Assembly: GCA_902525735.1 (NCBI GenBank)
Contig: CABZIF010000004.1
Location: 1-64,000, forward strand
Length of the DNA: 64,000 nt
Reading direction: 5' to 3'
DNA from: an uncultured SAR86 cluster bacterium
GTDB lineage: Bacteria > Pseudomonadota > Gammaproteobacteria > Magnimaribacterales > AG-339-G14
Shown here: positions 41,339 to 51,709 of the stretch, in pieces
Numbering within the stretch: position 1 is the first letter of the stretch
Layout of the letters: each line of letters begins with the position of its first letter
Translations under genes and position numbers: made by a program
The notes under the pieces: generated by a model
The model's database searches: none
Seen by the model: the letters and a program-made list of their open reading frames with translations, nothing else
What the model was told of the DNA's origin: nothing

Positions 41339-43430
41339 TGATAGATTTTAAATTAATTTCTTCATAATTATTTTTTTGTTTTTCTATATAGATAACCTCA
41401 CCAGTTATCTCAATAGTTGGTGAATTTTTTGTTTCTATCGTCTTCCCTCGAATATCAAAAATTTGCTGACAAGGTTGACTTTTAAAAGAAGCATTTCCTT
41501 TGCTTGACCATATAGCTTCTATGATCGCATGTTCTTTTTCTACAATTAAGCAGTTAAGTTTTTTTTCTTGAATGAATTTTTTTATCTTGCCGCCAGAGAG
41601 TATCGAAATCAAATACTTATAACAAAAATAGGCATCTCTTTTTTTGATTTCTCCATCTAAGTTATTAACCAATCCATAACCTGGTGCAACCAATTGATGC
41701 CAATAACATTTTTTTACTTTTCCAGAGGCCAACATCAAAAGATAATAACGAATCAAATAACTTGACTGAAGCGACTCTTCAATCAAGTATTCTGCCGAAG
41801 GAGACCATCCATTCATATTTTTGAGTGGCCAATTAACCTCTGTAATGTACAGTTCACTTACTGTATTTCTGCTTGCATTAGAAAGAGCAGCATAAGCCCT
41901 AATCTTTGATACTGTATCGAAACCTAACTGTTTTTCTTCTGGACCACCTCTTCTATCTACATAAAGCTGTGTCGCAATGCCGTCGTAAAAGATAGATTTG
42001 AAATGAAAAATTGATCGTGCAAAAAAAGGAAGATCAAAATCAATAATATTACTTCCAAGTAATTTAATTTTTGGAAATTTATCATTTTTAAGATCATAAG
42101 CTATTTTAAAAAATGAAAAATATTCATCTATCGATACGAATGCCCATTTTTTTCGATTGATTGAATTTCCTATTTGAAATGTATTCACTTCGTTTGAAAG
42201 ATTAGAAAAAATAAAATCCAATCTTTGTTTTGTAAGATATTTTTCTTCAATGTGTTCTCTATCTTGTAATATACAAACTAAGACGTCCTTATCCTGAAGA
42301 TTTTTTATGAAACGAATATATTTCTCAATATTATCAAAATCAGCTAATGGTATTCTTACTAAGATATCATTAACAGCCAGCTCGTCGATCATTTCAGTTA
42401 GTTCCTCATTACTAATTAATTTTTGAGAACCGACTGGTTTATCAAGATTTACACATAACCCAAAACTATCAATCTTATTTTCAGAGAGTTTGTTGTTCTT
42501 GATATAGAAATAAGGACCTGAGAATAAAGCATATGCACTAGAGATTATGATCTTTAAATTGGCAAACCAAGACATAAAAGCAATCTTTCTTTTAAGTTTT
42601 TTATTATTCAAGACATGAGGTTGATTAGAATAATAGTCCCAAGCATAAGATGATCGCGGAATCCTAAAGTCTCTTGCAAAAATATTCTTTAAAAATCTTT
42701 TTAGCTTTGATCTTTGCAGATTTTGATTGACTGATTTCATAAGATAGTCGGTGAAGTCAGAGAAAGAATTCGATGATTTATTTGCATATTCTTCAGCAAG
42801 AATTTTTATAATTTCTGGATCTCTGCTAATACGCTTTAAATTTTTCACACCCGTTTTAGTAGTGACAACTCCTTTATAAAGCCTATTAAGATCTACTAAA
42901 AAAAAGTCATAGCCTTTATCCATCTTTTTAACGCATATATTTCCGACAACATAATCAAGATGCATGATATTTTTTTTATGTAAGTTATAGGTAAAGTCAA
43001 TAAAGCTCTTAAGAATATCTTTGTAATCTTTAGCTTCCTTATGCGCAGCAAATTCAAGGGTAAAATCATAATTAATTTGACGAGAGATATAATAGCTTTG
43101 GAGGAGTCGGAAACGATCGAATACTTCAATATAACATAATGGTTCTGGTGTCTTTATGCCCTTTTGATTTAACAATAAAGAGTGTTCGAAAGATCTTTTC
43201 GCCTTAGTTTCCCTAAAAAACTTATAGATCATGCCTTGAATGAAATTAGGCTTCTTAAATGATTTTGTTACTGTTTCTATTTCTCCGAAACGTATTTTTT
43301 TTATAGTGTTTCTATTATTTTTTATTATGTTTTGATTTTCTTTAAAAAACTTTTCAAAATCTTTTAAAGAAAAACCATTGGGGAACATTTCCTCAGAACG
43401 AAGTTTGATTTTTAATTCGTTTTTTTTCAT
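41331..43430 (-). CDS. Fusion of WaaP/InaA-like kinase and TIM-barrel glycosidase-like domain
   Basis: A 699-residue two-part protein. Residues about 40-215 resemble lipopolysaccharide (Kdo) kinases, with a lysine in ETVTKSF near 56, KAKRSFEHSLLL near 77, the catalytic loop HLDYVVGN at 157-164 and VDLN at 179-182 in place of DFG. Residues about 320-690 look like a clan GH-A barrel: LVRIPLADFDNIEKY near 357, IGNSINRKKW near 420, and YITEVNWP near 528 with nucleophile candidate Glu531. The acid/base position in GN-x-x-N-R is Ser423 rather than glutamate. No signal peptide or clear membrane helix apart from a hydrophobic patch near 290-310. I know no name for it; a role in surface glycan synthesis is inferred. 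Confidence 0.65.
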   Translation of the reverse strand: MKKNELKIKLRSEEMFPNGFSLKDFEKFFKENQNIIKNNRNTIKKIRFGEIETVTKSFKKPNFIQGMIYKFFRETKAKRSFEHSLLLNQKGIKTPEPLCYIEVFDRFRLLQSYYISRQINYDFTLEFAAHKEAKDYKDILKSFIDFTYNLHKKNIMHLDYVVGNICVKKMDKGYDFFLVDLNRLYKGVVTTKTGVKNLKRISRDPEIIKILAEEYANKSSNSFSDFTDYLMKSVNQNLQRSKLKRFLKNIFARDFRIPRSSYAWDYYSNQPHVLNNKKLKRKIAFMSWFANLKIIISSAYALFSGPYFYIKNNKLSENKIDSFGLCVNLDKPVGSQKLISNEELTEMIDELAVNDILVRIPLADFDNIEKYIRFIKNLQDKDVLVCILQDREHIEEKYLTKQRLDFIFSNLSNEVNTFQIGNSINRKKWAFVSIDEYFSFFKIAYDLKNDKFPKIKLLGSNIIDFDLPFFARSIFHFKSIFYDGIATQLYVDRRGGPEEKQLGFDTVSKIRAYAALSNASRNTVSELYITEVNWPLKNMNGWSPSAEYLIEESLQSSYLIRYYLLMLASGKVKKCYWHQLVAPGYGLVNNLDGEIKKRDAYFCYKYLISILSGGKIKKFIQEKKLNCLIVEKEHAIIEAIWSSKGNASFKSQPCQQIFDIRGKTIETKNSPTIEITGEVIYIEKQKNNYEEINLKSINE

Positions 43431-43582
43431 TAAAGATATAGATTAAATATTAATTATATTCAATTTAGAGTATTTTTTTAAAATCGATATTTATTAAAAA
43501 CTTTGAAAAATCTAAAATTAATAGTTTGTATAAAGTTTGTATGAGAAGAATGCTTATTTAATAGTATTTTCAGACCATTTTC

Positions 43583-45142
43583 TTATTCCCACTCAATTGT
43601 AGCTGGAGGTTTGCTTGAAATGTCATAAACCACTCTAGAGACTTCAGAGATTTCATTAATAATTCTATCTGAAACTAGATTTAAAAAAATATGATTTAAC
43701 TTTGCTGCTTTTGCTGTCATAAAATCAGTTGTTTCTGCAGCTCTTAAAGCGATAACGTATTCATAACGTCTAGCATCACCAACAACTCCAACACTTTGAA
43801 TTGGCAAAAATACCGCAAATGCTTGGCTGACTTTGTCATAAAGTTTATGCCTATTTAATTCCTCCATGAATATAGAATCAGCTTCCCTTAAAATCTCTAA
43901 TTTTTTTTTGGTCACTTCTCCTAGTGTTCTAACTGCTAATCCCGGGCCAGGAAATGGATGTCTCTTTATTAAATAGTCTGGCAATCCCAATTCTTTGCCT
44001 ATTTTTCTCACTTCATCTTTGAATAGAGAATTTAATGGCTCAATCAGTGGTAATTTCAAATAAGATGGAAGCCCACCTACATTATGGTGAGATTTAATTA
44101 CGTGTGCTTTTCCATTTTTTATTCCAGAGGATTCAATTACATCAGGATAAATTGTGCCTTGTGCTAAAAAGGAAATATTTTTTAATTTTTTAGTTTCTTT
44201 TATAAAAACGTCTATAAAAGTTTTTCCTATTATTTTTCTCTTTTTTTCAGGATCATATTCCCCTTTTAAATTTTTCAAAAATAGTTTTTCACTATCAGAA
44301 AAATTTATATTCAATTTTAAACCTCGTTTTAGATCTTTTTTTACTTGCTTTGATTCGCCTTTTCTTAATAACCCATTGTCAACAAAAATACATTCTAAAT
44401 TTTTACCAATTGCCTTTGATAATAAAGCTGCAACAACAGAAGAATCTACCCCGCCAGATATTCCTAATAAAACCTTTTTGCTACCGACTTGCTTTTTTAT
44501 ATCTTCTACAAGTGAATTTACAATATTTTTTGGACGCCAATATCCTTTGCATCCACAAATGTCTCTAACAAATGCTTTTAAGATTTTTTGCCCTTGGTGG
44601 GTATGAGTGACTTCAGGATGAAATTGAAAGCCATATTTTTTTAATTTAGTATTTTCAAATGCTGCAATTGGACTATTATTGGAAGATCCTATTTTCTTAA
44701 AACCTTTGGGTAATTTAGAAACTTTATCGCCATGACTCATCCATACATTTAATTCTTTTGTTTTGGGAGGAAGACTTGCAAAAATTGAACCTTTATTTAT
44801 CTTTAAAGTTGCATTTCCAAATTCTCTTTTATTTGAAGAGCTAACCTTACCTTTAAAATGCTTTGCCATACATTGCATGCCATAACAAATTCCTAGAATT
44901 GGAATCTCACTATCCAATAGTTTTGAATCGAATTTTAAAGCTTTTTTGCTATAGACCGATTCAGGTCCACCTGACATTATCACGCCAGATGCTTTTAATT
45001 CTTTTATTTTTTTTAATGAAGTTTCATGTCGAAGTATTTCTGAATAAACTCCCGTTTCTCTTATTCTTCTAGCTATTAATTGAGTGTATTGGGAACCAAA
45101 ATCTAAAATTATAATTTTTTCAGAAGTTAAAGCTTTTTCCAC
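43583..45142 (-). CDS. guaA: GMP synthase (glutamine-hydrolysing)
   Basis: GuaA converts XMP to GMP with ATP and glutamine. The 519-residue protein has the class I amidotransferase domain (ILDFGSQYTQLIARRIRE; nucleophile in GICYGMQCM near 86; FQFHPEVTHT near 173), the ATP pyrophosphatase loop LLGISGGVDSSVVAALL near 226, and the C-terminal dimerisation domain ending SKPPATIEWE. The start is GTG. guaB lies 4 bases upstream on the same strand, the usual guaBA order. The 152 bases after guaA (43431-43582) hold no gene or clear terminator that I can see. Confidence 0.96.
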   Translation of the reverse strand: MEKALTSEKIIILDFGSQYTQLIARRIRETGVYSEILRHETSLKKIKELKASGVIMSGGPESVYSKKALKFDSKLLDSEIPILGICYGMQCMAKHFKGKVSSSNKREFGNATLKINKGSIFASLPPKTKELNVWMSHGDKVSKLPKGFKKIGSSNNSPIAAFENTKLKKYGFQFHPEVTHTHQGQKILKAFVRDICGCKGYWRPKNIVNSLVEDIKKQVGSKKVLLGISGGVDSSVVAALLSKAIGKNLECIFVDNGLLRKGESKQVKKDLKRGLKLNINFSDSEKLFLKNLKGEYDPEKKRKIIGKTFIDVFIKETKKLKNISFLAQGTIYPDVIESSGIKNGKAHVIKSHHNVGGLPSYLKLPLIEPLNSLFKDEVRKIGKELGLPDYLIKRHPFPGPGLAVRTLGEVTKKKLEILREADSIFMEELNRHKLYDKVSQAFAVFLPIQSVGVVGDARRYEYVIALRAAETTDFMTAKAAKLNHIFLNLVSDRIINEISEVSRVVYDISSKPPATIEWE

Positions 45143-45146
45143 AGAT

Positions 45147-46616
45147 TTAACTCATTCTGTAATTTGGCGCTTCTTTGGTAACACTTACATCATGAACATG
45201 ACTCTCAGTAATTCCTGAAGAAGTAATTTGCATAAATTTAGGTTTGCTTTTCATAGTTTTGATATCTTTGCATCCTGTATAACCCATACTTTGTCTTAGG
45301 CCACCTAAAATTTGATGAAGAGTGGTTTCTACAAAGCCTTTGTATGGCACCCTTCCTTCTATACCCTCAGGTACCAATTTATCTGTTTGAGAAATATTTT
45401 CCTGAAAATATCTATCTCCAGAATTTGACTCTCCTGACATTGCGCCTACCGAGCCCATTCCTCGATAAGATTTATAGCTTCGTCCTTGATAAAGTTCTAC
45501 TTGTCCAGGCGCTTCTTCGGTTCCAGCTAAGATACCGCCTAACATGACTGTATCTGCTCCTGCGGCAATAGCTTTAGCAATATCTCCTGAAAACCTAATT
45601 CCACCATCTGCAATGATAGGTATTTCTTTTTTTCCGATTGCTTCAACTACATTTGCAATAGCGGTAATTTGCGGCACTCCAACTCCAGTTACAACTCTCG
45701 TGGTACAAATCGATCCAGGACCAATACCAACTTTTACTGCGTCTACTCCTGCTTTAACTAAGGCCTCTGCACCCTGACCAGTTGCTACATTTCCAGCAAT
45801 CACTTGGATATCCGGATACGTTTTTTTGACTGATGCAACTCGATCAATGATTCCTTTTGAGTGGCCATGAGCGCTATCAACGACAATAACATCTACACCA
45901 GCATTTATTAATGCTTCTAATCTTTCTTCTGTGTCAGAGCCATTACCAATTGCTGCTCCCGTAATTAATCTTCCTTCAGAATCTTTTGAGGCTAAAGGAA
46001 AATCTTTCGTTTTATTAATATCTTTTAACGTTACAAGTCCTTGTAAGAAAAAATTATCGTCGACTAGAGGTATCTTCTCTATTCTATTTTCATATAAAAG
46101 AGTTTTGACTTTATCCAAACTATCATTTTCTTTTGCTGTTACAAGTCTTTCTTTCGGCGTCATAATCGTTGATACACATGCAGATATATCCGAAACATTT
46201 CTAAAATCTCGAGAAGTTACTATTCCAACTAAGTGTTTTTCATCTACAACAGGCATACCAGAAATATTCAAGTCTTTAGTTAACTGAACTAATTCCTTAA
46301 TCGTTTTATCTGAAGAAATTGTGATTGGATCTCTTACAATCCCACTCTCAAATTTTTTAACAGAAGAAACCTGTTGAGCCTGCTCTTGTATGGGTAAATT
46401 TTTATGAATAATTCCAATACCGCCGAACTCTGCGAGTGCTATTGCCATTCTTGATTCGGTGACGGTATCCATAGCAGAAGATACAATCGGTATTTTTAAG
46501 GATATATTTTTTGTTAATAAAGTGCTTAAATCAGCTCCTTGAGGTAGAACCTCAGAATAATCAGGCACAAGGAGAACGTCGTCGAAGGTTAAAGCTTGGT
46601 TTACTAAACGCAACAT
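45147..46616 (-). CDS. guaB: IMP dehydrogenase
   Basis: GuaB oxidises IMP to XMP, the committed step to guanine nucleotides. I start it at ATG 46616 ([18 protein letters not shown]), giving 489 residues, the standard length; the open frame runs 60 bases further upstream but with no homologous sequence and would overlap the divergent MFS gene. It shows two CBS motifs between about residues 93 and 205, the catalytic cysteine in [15 protein letters not shown], the flap [15 protein letters not shown], and the C-terminal [11 protein letters not shown]. The gap to the MFS gene is 37 bases. Confidence 0.96.
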   Translation of the reverse strand: MLRLVNQALTFDDVLLVPDYSEVLPQGADLSTLLTKNISLKIPIVSSAMDTVTESRMAIALAEFGGIGIIHKNLPIQEQAQQVSSVKKFESGIVRDPITISSDKTIKELVQLTKDLNISGMPVVDEKHLVGIVTSRDFRNVSDISACVSTIMTPKERLVTAKENDSLDKVKTLLYENRIEKIPLVDDNFFLQGLVTLKDINKTKDFPLASKDSEGRLITGAAIGNGSDTEERLEALINAGVDVIVVDSAHGHSKGIIDRVASVKKTYPDIQVIAGNVATGQGAEALVKAGVDAVKVGIGPGSICTTRVVTGVGVPQITAIANVVEAIGKKEIPIIADGGIRFSGDIAKAIAAGADTVMLGGILAGTEEAPGQVELYQGRSYKSYRGMGSVGAMSGESNSGDRYFQENISQTDKLVPEGIEGRVPYKGFVETTLHQILGGLRQSMGYTGCKDIKTMKSKPKFMQITSSGITESHVHDVSVTKEAPNYRMS

Positions 46617-46653
46617 TTTCAAATTATACAGAAAGAATTTTAAAAACAAAGCT

Positions 46654-47904
46654 ATGACTAATGCGACAAAATTCAAAGGTTGGCAAATGGTTTACACAGG
46701 AATGATGATGGAATTCTCTGTGGTTGGATTTGTTTTTTACTGTTTTCCATTGATGTTTTCAGAATTAGAAAAAGATTTAGGTGCTTCACAAACTCAATTA
46801 TCCAGCGCCTTATCGCTTTTTTTTATTTTCTCAACAATTGCTTCTATATTTTTAGGAAGAATTTTAGATAAATATTCTATTAAAGGAATCATGACTCTTG
46901 GTGGAATAATTTTTAGCTTTGGTCTGATCTCCATTGCTTTTGTTCAAAATACTTTCAGTTTGCTAATTGTTTATGCAACTTTAATTGCTATAGGTGGACC
47001 TGCCTTAGGTAATTTATCCATCACTAAATTAGTAGCTAACTGGTTTGATGCCAAAGCTGGTATAGCATTAGGTATTGCAGCCATCGGCATTTCTTTTTCT
47101 GGGGTCATTCTTCCTATTTTAGTTGATCCTTTGATAGGTCTAATCGGCTGGCGAAATGTTTATTTAGTCTTTGCGTCAATAGTAATTTTAATTTTGTTAC
47201 CAACTATTAGAGCAGTAATAATTAATACTCCTGAAGAAATTGGACAAAAAAAAGATAATTTAGAGTTTCAGCCTTCTTTAAATTTAGATCAAAAATTATT
47301 AAAAGTTTCTGATTTTTTCAAATCAAAAATATTTTGGTTAATATCGCTTACTTTTGCATTTCAGTTTTTTGCCATGGGAGGCGTCTTACTTCATCTTCCC
47401 TTGCACTCAGAAAGAATCGGTTTTGATGAGACTTTCTTCTTTTTAGGTTTTCCAATTAAACAATATGTATTCGCCTATTCACTTGCTGCATTTGGAGGTG
47501 TCGCAGGTAAAGTCTTTTTTGGCTACTTAGTTGATAAATTGAATCCTAACAAACCCGTAATGATTATGATGTTAATGCAGTCACTAGGTATTTTTGGAAT
47601 CACTTTTTCCGAAAGTTTCCTACTTTTTTCCCTCTTTTGCTTTGTCTTCGGTCTAGGATTTGGTGGAGCAATGGTTTTAATGAGCGCATGTTTTTTAAAA
47701 GCTTTTGGATCTGTAAATCTCGGTTCCGTAAGAGGTTTTTCTGGAATGATAGTAGTGCCGCTTCAACCAGTTGGAATATTTTTTGTAGGAAGAGCCTTTG
47801 ATTTAAATTTATATCTTGAAGCTTTTCAAATAATGGGTTTAGTAACTTTAATTGGATTTATTGTAGGTTCGAGAATTATAATTTCAAAAGTTCACTCTGC
47901 ATAA
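46654..47904 (+). CDS. MFS transporter (monocarboxylate/OFA-like)
   Basis: A 416-residue carrier with about 12 membrane helices and a central cytoplasmic loop near residues 190-225 ([15 protein letters not shown]). The A-type motif [13 protein letters not shown] near 69 and [14 protein letters not shown] near 289 mark both halves. Overall order resembles bacterial oxalate/formate or monocarboxylate porters, but the substrate cannot be read from sequence. It is divergent from guaB and overlaps the end of the pterin dehydratase gene by 13 bases. Confidence 0.82.
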   Translation: MTNATKFKGWQMVYTGMMMEFSVVGFVFYCFPLMFSELEKDLGASQTQLSSALSLFFIFSTIASIFLGRILDKYSIKGIMTLGGIIFSFGLISIAFVQNTFSLLIVYATLIAIGGPALGNLSITKLVANWFDAKAGIALGIAAIGISFSGVILPILVDPLIGLIGWRNVYLVFASIVILILLPTIRAVIINTPEEIGQKKDNLEFQPSLNLDQKLLKVSDFFKSKIFWLISLTFAFQFFAMGGVLLHLPLHSERIGFDETFFFLGFPIKQYVFAYSLAAFGGVAGKVFFGYLVDKLNPNKPVMIMMLMQSLGIFGITFSESFLLFSLFCFVFGLGFGGAMVLMSACFLKAFGSVNLGSVRGFSGMIVVPLQPVGIFFVGRAFDLNLYLEAFQIMGLVTLIGFIVGSRIIISKVHSA

Positions 47905-48239
47905 ATCGAGTCTGTTTTAGCAGCAGCTATGAAATCATTTTTATGCAAACCATTTATTTTATGTGACCACCAAGACACTGTTACTTTACCCCACTCTAAA
48001 ACTATCTCAGGATGATGATCTTCAAGCTCTGCCATAGCAGCTACTTTAGAAACAAAACTCAAACCTTCCATATAAGTTTTAAATGCGAAACTGCAACTTA
48101 GTCTATCAATGTCATCGATTGTTAATATATCCCAGGCTGGAATTTTAGGTTTTAATTCATCTATTTCTTCTTTAGTTACTAAAGGTGCATCTGCATGACA
48201 AGCTTCGCAAGAATTATTTGTTAAGTCATTTTTGTCCAT
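47892..48239 (-). CDS. phhB: Pterin-4a-carbinolamine dehydratase
   Basis: The enzyme dehydrates 4a-hydroxytetrahydrobiopterin, usually for phenylalanine hydroxylase. The 115 residues contain the family core MAELEDHHPEIVLEWGKVTVSWWSH with the catalytic His pair, preceded by FKTYMEGLSFVSKV. The N-terminal NNSCEACHADAPLV segment is common in gammaproteobacterial PhhB proteins. No phhA is in the window; in other bacteria the protein may also serve molybdopterin or general pterin recycling. It is immediately downstream of fumC (1 base). Confidence 0.9.
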   Translation of the reverse strand: MDKNDLTNNSCEACHADAPLVTKEEIDELKPKIPAWDILTIDDIDRLSCSFAFKTYMEGLSFVSKVAAMAELEDHHPEIVLEWGKVTVSWWSHKINGLHKNDFIAAAKTDSIYAE

Positions 48240-48240
48240 T

Positions 48241-49650
48241 TTAATTTATGCCTCCTTTGGTAAGTTTTAAAGGATCAAGTATTTTTTTTAATTTCGCTTC
48301 AGTTAAATCAGTTTCTTCCATTGTCACCTCAATGATAGGCCTATTTTCACGATATGCTTTTTTGGCTATTGCAGCAGCTTTCGAATATCCAATGATTGGG
48401 TTTAATGCCGTTACTAAAATTGGATTTTTATTCAAAGCATTTTCTAGTGATTTTTTATTAATTTTGAAAGATTTAATTGTTTTATCAGCTAGAACATTCA
48501 TGCTTCCTCTTAATAAAGCTATACTTTTCAGTAAATTATAAGCAATGACAGGGAGCATAACATTGAGTTGAAAATTTCCTGACTGAGCTGCAATAGTTAT
48601 AGTGACATCGTTTCCAATAACATCAGCAGCAGCCATAGCTACAGCCTCTGGTATCACAGGATTAACCTTGCCGGGCATAATACTGCTTCCAGGCTGTAAA
48701 CCTTTTAACTCTATTTCTGATAGTCCTGCTAAAGGTCCAGAATTCATCCATCTAAGATCATTAGAAATTTTCATTAAAGTAACTGCAAGATTTTTTAACT
48801 CTCCTGAAACTTGCACGGCTGTATCTTGCGAGCTTAATTCATGGAAAAAGTTTTCACTAGAAATTGCCTTACATTTTCCTCCAGTTAGAACCGATAACTC
48901 TTTTGCAAAGGTCTTAGCAAATCTAGGATGAGCATTTATTCCTGTGCCAACTGCGGTACCGCCTAGAGGCATTTCCAATAACCTTTTTTCTAAAAAACCT
49001 AAGGTTTTTTTTGTGTTCTTTAATTGAGCAGTCCAAGCTGAAAGTTCTTGCGAAATTTCTAAAGGCATCGCATCCATTAAGTGAGTTCTACCCGTTTTAA
49101 TAATTCCTTTCAACGAAATTTCTTTTTTTTCAATTTCAGAAATTAATTTATCAAGAGCAGGATGCAGTTTCTCCGTCAAATCTTTGTAAGCACTTACCTT
49201 AATAGCAGTTGGTATAACATCATTACTGCTTTGGCTCATATTTACATCATCATTCGGATCAATTTGAATACCGCTATACTTTGAAGCTAAATTTGCAATT
49301 ACTTCATTCGCATTCATATTGGAACTTGTTCCAGAGCCAGTTTGAAATACATCTAATGGAAATTCTTCATTGCGTTTACTTTGCCAAACTTCTTTTGAAG
49401 CCCTAGAGATTGCATTGGCTTTTTTTGATCCAAGAAGGCTTAATTTTTTATTCGCTCTTGCAGCAGCGTCTTTAATTAATCCAAGAGAATCCACAAACGA
49501 ATTAGTAAAAGGAAAGTCCATCTTTATTCCACTAATTGGAAAATTTTCAACAGCTCTTTGAGTCTGTGCTCCGTATAAAGCTTTTTTGGGAACATACACT
49601 TCTCCTAGGCTATCTTTTTCTACACGAAATCCCTTTTTTATTTTTGCCAT
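48241..49650 (-). CDS. fumC: Fumarate hydratase class II
   Basis: FumC hydrates fumarate to malate in the TCA cycle and, unlike class I enzymes, needs no iron-sulfur cluster. From ATG 49650 the 469-residue protein begins MAKIKKGFRVEKDSLGEV. The frame also offers a TTG four codons earlier, which I reject because the family starts here. It shows GSGTSSNMNANEV near 101, TGRTHLMDAMP near 186, and the superfamily signature GSSIMPGKVNP near 320 with the catalytic serine. Confidence 0.95.
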   Translation of the reverse strand: MAKIKKGFRVEKDSLGEVYVPKKALYGAQTQRAVENFPISGIKMDFPFTNSFVDSLGLIKDAAARANKKLSLLGSKKANAISRASKEVWQSKRNEEFPLDVFQTGSGTSSNMNANEVIANLASKYSGIQIDPNDDVNMSQSSNDVIPTAIKVSAYKDLTEKLHPALDKLISEIEKKEISLKGIIKTGRTHLMDAMPLEISQELSAWTAQLKNTKKTLGFLEKRLLEMPLGGTAVGTGINAHPRFAKTFAKELSVLTGGKCKAISSENFFHELSSQDTAVQVSGELKNLAVTLMKISNDLRWMNSGPLAGLSEIELKGLQPGSSIMPGKVNPVIPEAVAMAAADVIGNDVTITIAAQSGNFQLNVMLPVIAYNLLKSIALLRGSMNVLADKTIKSFKINKKSLENALNKNPILVTALNPIIGYSKAAAIAKKAYRENRPIIEVTMEETDLTEAKLKKILDPLKLTKGGIN

Positions 49651-49737
49651 AACTTTTATCAATGTTTAAAATATAATTGTACAAAATATTTATTTAAATA
49701 AATGATTTAAATGCATAATTATTAAATGGAGTGAATT

Positions 49738-50556
49738 ATGTCAGATAAAGAAATTAAGCTTCCCATAGATACATCTTTGGGTAAATTACCTCAAAAAGAA
49801 AAAGGCTCTCTCCTTCCAATAGAATGTAAATCACCTGAAGAAATAAGAAGACATCAATTGGAAAGATTGGCTGCTGGTTTTAGAATGTTTTCTCATTTTG
49901 GTTACGATGAGGGAATAGCTGGTCATATAACATTGAGAGACCCAGAGTATCCCCATTACTTTTGGGTTAACCCATTTGGCATGCATTTTGGTCAGATCTG
50001 CATCTCAGATTTAATTCTTGTTGACAGAGATGGCAACATAGTTCAGGGCGAAGGAAAAATGCTTAATACTGCAGCTTTTGCCATTCACTCGAGGCTTCAT
50101 GAGGCAAGGCCTGATGTCAATGCAGCTGCTCATTCCCATTCTATGTATGGAAAGTCATTTTCTTCTTTAGGTCGTCTTCTAGAGCCAATTACACAGGATT
50201 CTTGTGCCTTTTATGACAACCATGTGTTGTTCGATGATTTTACTGGTGTGGTTTTAGAAACAGATGAAGGAGATAGAATCGCAAAAGCTTTAGGCGATAA
50301 AAAGGCTGCAATTCTAAAAAACCATGGTCTCTTGACTACTGGTGAATCCGTTGATGCGGCTTTGTGGGCTTTTTTGTCAATGGACAGATGCTGTCAATCT
50401 CAATTAATTGCTGAATCTGCGGGCCAAATGGAAAGAATTTCTGATGAAGTCGCAGAATTGACAAAATCTCAAGTTGGTTCTGAGTTTGCAATGTGGGCGA
50501 GTTTTCAACCTATTTATGATTTAATGTTAGAAAAAGACGATAGTTTCTTAAATTAA
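49738..50556 (+). CDS. Class II aldolase/adducin-family protein
   Basis: A 272-residue zinc-dependent aldolase-type protein. Metal ligands are visible in NAAAHSHSMYG near 133 and AAILKNHGLLTTG near 190, with the glutamate of the active site in GKMLNTAAFAIHSRL near 108 being less clear. Members of this longer subgroup, which keep a C-terminal region after the ligand histidine, act on sugar phosphates or unknown aldols. It is a lone gene between fumC (divergent, 87 bases) and the WecA-like gene (22 bases). Substrate unknown. Confidence 0.8.
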   Translation: MSDKEIKLPIDTSLGKLPQKEKGSLLPIECKSPEEIRRHQLERLAAGFRMFSHFGYDEGIAGHITLRDPEYPHYFWVNPFGMHFGQICISDLILVDRDGNIVQGEGKMLNTAAFAIHSRLHEARPDVNAAAHSHSMYGKSFSSLGRLLEPITQDSCAFYDNHVLFDDFTGVVLETDEGDRIAKALGDKKAAILKNHGLLTTGESVDAALWAFLSMDRCCQSQLIAESAGQMERISDEVAELTKSQVGSEFAMWASFQPIYDLMLEKDDSFLN

Positions 50557-50578
50557 ATAATTTCTTTCTTTTATAAAA

Positions 50579-51709
50579 TTGTTTTCTTTGTTTCTGTTAT
50601 TTTCTTTGTTGGGTTTTATAATTCATCTTTTAGTTCGGCATTTTTTTAAAAAACGAAACTTTGTCGATATCCCAGATGGTTTTAAAAAAAAACATGAAAG
50701 TGCAGTGCCTATTTCAGGGGGTTTATCTTTTGCGATCTGTTTCACTTTATTTTTCTCTTGTTCTTTTTTATTAAGCTTTTTTAATTTAATTCCTTATTTT
50801 GATATACAAATTCCAGCCGAGGGTTTTGGATCTTTAAATTCTTTTCCTTATGTTTCTTTTTTTTGGTTGCTGTTTTTATCTTTAGTGCTTTTGATGATTT
50901 GTCTTATCGACGACTTAATCAATTTACCAGTTTGGGTAAGACTCTTTTCGCAAGTAAGCTGTACCATTTTAATGATTCAATTAGCAAATATGAATCTTAT
51001 TAATCTAGGAGCTATATTTGGAGGGAACGATCTTATCCTCCCAAATTATTTAGCGTTCCTATTTACAATTTTTTGTGTCGTTGGAATTACAAACGCATTT
51101 AACTGGATAGATGGTATTGATGGTTTTTTTTCGTTTCAGGTTCTATTGGCCTTGATTGGATTAGCCATAATTGGTAGAGCTGGATTCACTCTTGCGCATT
51201 TGTCTTTACTAGCTGCCCTGCTTCCTTACAGTTTGATGAATTTGGGTTTGTTTGGAAGAAAGTTCAAAGTTTTTATAGGTGATCATGGTGCCATGATGAT
51301 AGGTTTCTTTCTAGCTTGCTCTTTTATTTTTCTTACTCAAGACCCCCTTAACGAATATGAATCTCATGCGCGTCCAGTTGAAGCACTCTGGTGTGTTGGA
51401 TTAGTGTTATTGAATGCCTTTAGAGTGATCTGGAAAAGATTTAATAAAAAACTTTCGATCTTTAGTTCAGATAGAGAGCACATTCATCATTATTTTTTGG
51501 ATCAAGGATACTCCAATCGTAAAACGCTATTAATTGTTTGTGCTATAAGTTTTTCAATTTCAGCTTTTGGATTACTATTATTTTTTCTAAATACTCCCGA
51601 ATGGCTTTCTCTTTTAATTTTTATGAGCATTTTAATAATTTGGAGCTGGGCAAGTAACTTTACTAGTCGAAAAACTAAGATTCTAGAATCTCCTCAATCA
51701 TCCAAATAG
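50579..51709 (+). CDS. WecA-like undecaprenyl-phosphate sugar-1-phosphate transferase
   Basis: A 376-residue polytopic enzyme of the MraY/WecA family, which attaches a sugar phosphate (often GlcNAc) to undecaprenyl phosphate and so starts a surface glycan. Conserved sites are FVDIPDGFKKKH near 28, the acidic LIDDL near 110-114, NAFNWIDGIDGF near 169 and the cytoplasmic FIGDHGAMMIGF near 233, then DREHIHHYFLDQG near 301 with the HIHH motif of WecA. The start is TTG, which places VDIPD at the same distance from the N-terminus as in Escherichia coli WecA. It ends inside the convergent HCCA-like gene by 35 bases. Confidence 0.85.
   Translation: MFSLFLLFSLLGFIIHLLVRHFFKKRNFVDIPDGFKKKHESAVPISGGLSFAICFTLFFSCSFLLSFFNLIPYFDIQIPAEGFGSLNSFPYVSFFWLLFLSLVLLMICLIDDLINLPVWVRLFSQVSCTILMIQLANMNLINLGAIFGGNDLILPNYLAFLFTIFCVVGITNAFNWIDGIDGFFSFQVLLALIGLAIIGRAGFTLAHLSLLAALLPYSLMNLGLFGRKFKVFIGDHGAMMIGFFLACSFIFLTQDPLNEYESHARPVEALWCVGLVLLNAFRVIWKRFNKKLSIFSSDREHIHHYFLDQGYSNRKTLLIVCAISFSISAFGLLLFFLNTPEWLSLLIFMSILIIWSWASNFTSRKTKILESPQSSK

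Noticed and set aside
44154-44606. 150-codon open frame on the plus strand
   Set aside because: It lies wholly antisense to guaA, whose motifs are intact, and its translation shows only low-complexity AT-rich residues.
46617-46676. Upstream extension of guaB by 20 codons
   Set aside because: The extra residues have no counterpart in IMP dehydrogenases and the stretch overlaps the divergent MFS gene start; the internal ATG fits the family.
49651-49662. TTG start four codons before fumC ATG
   Set aside because: FumC relatives begin at the ATG-encoded MAKxxxxRxEKDS; the TTG has no better ribosome site.
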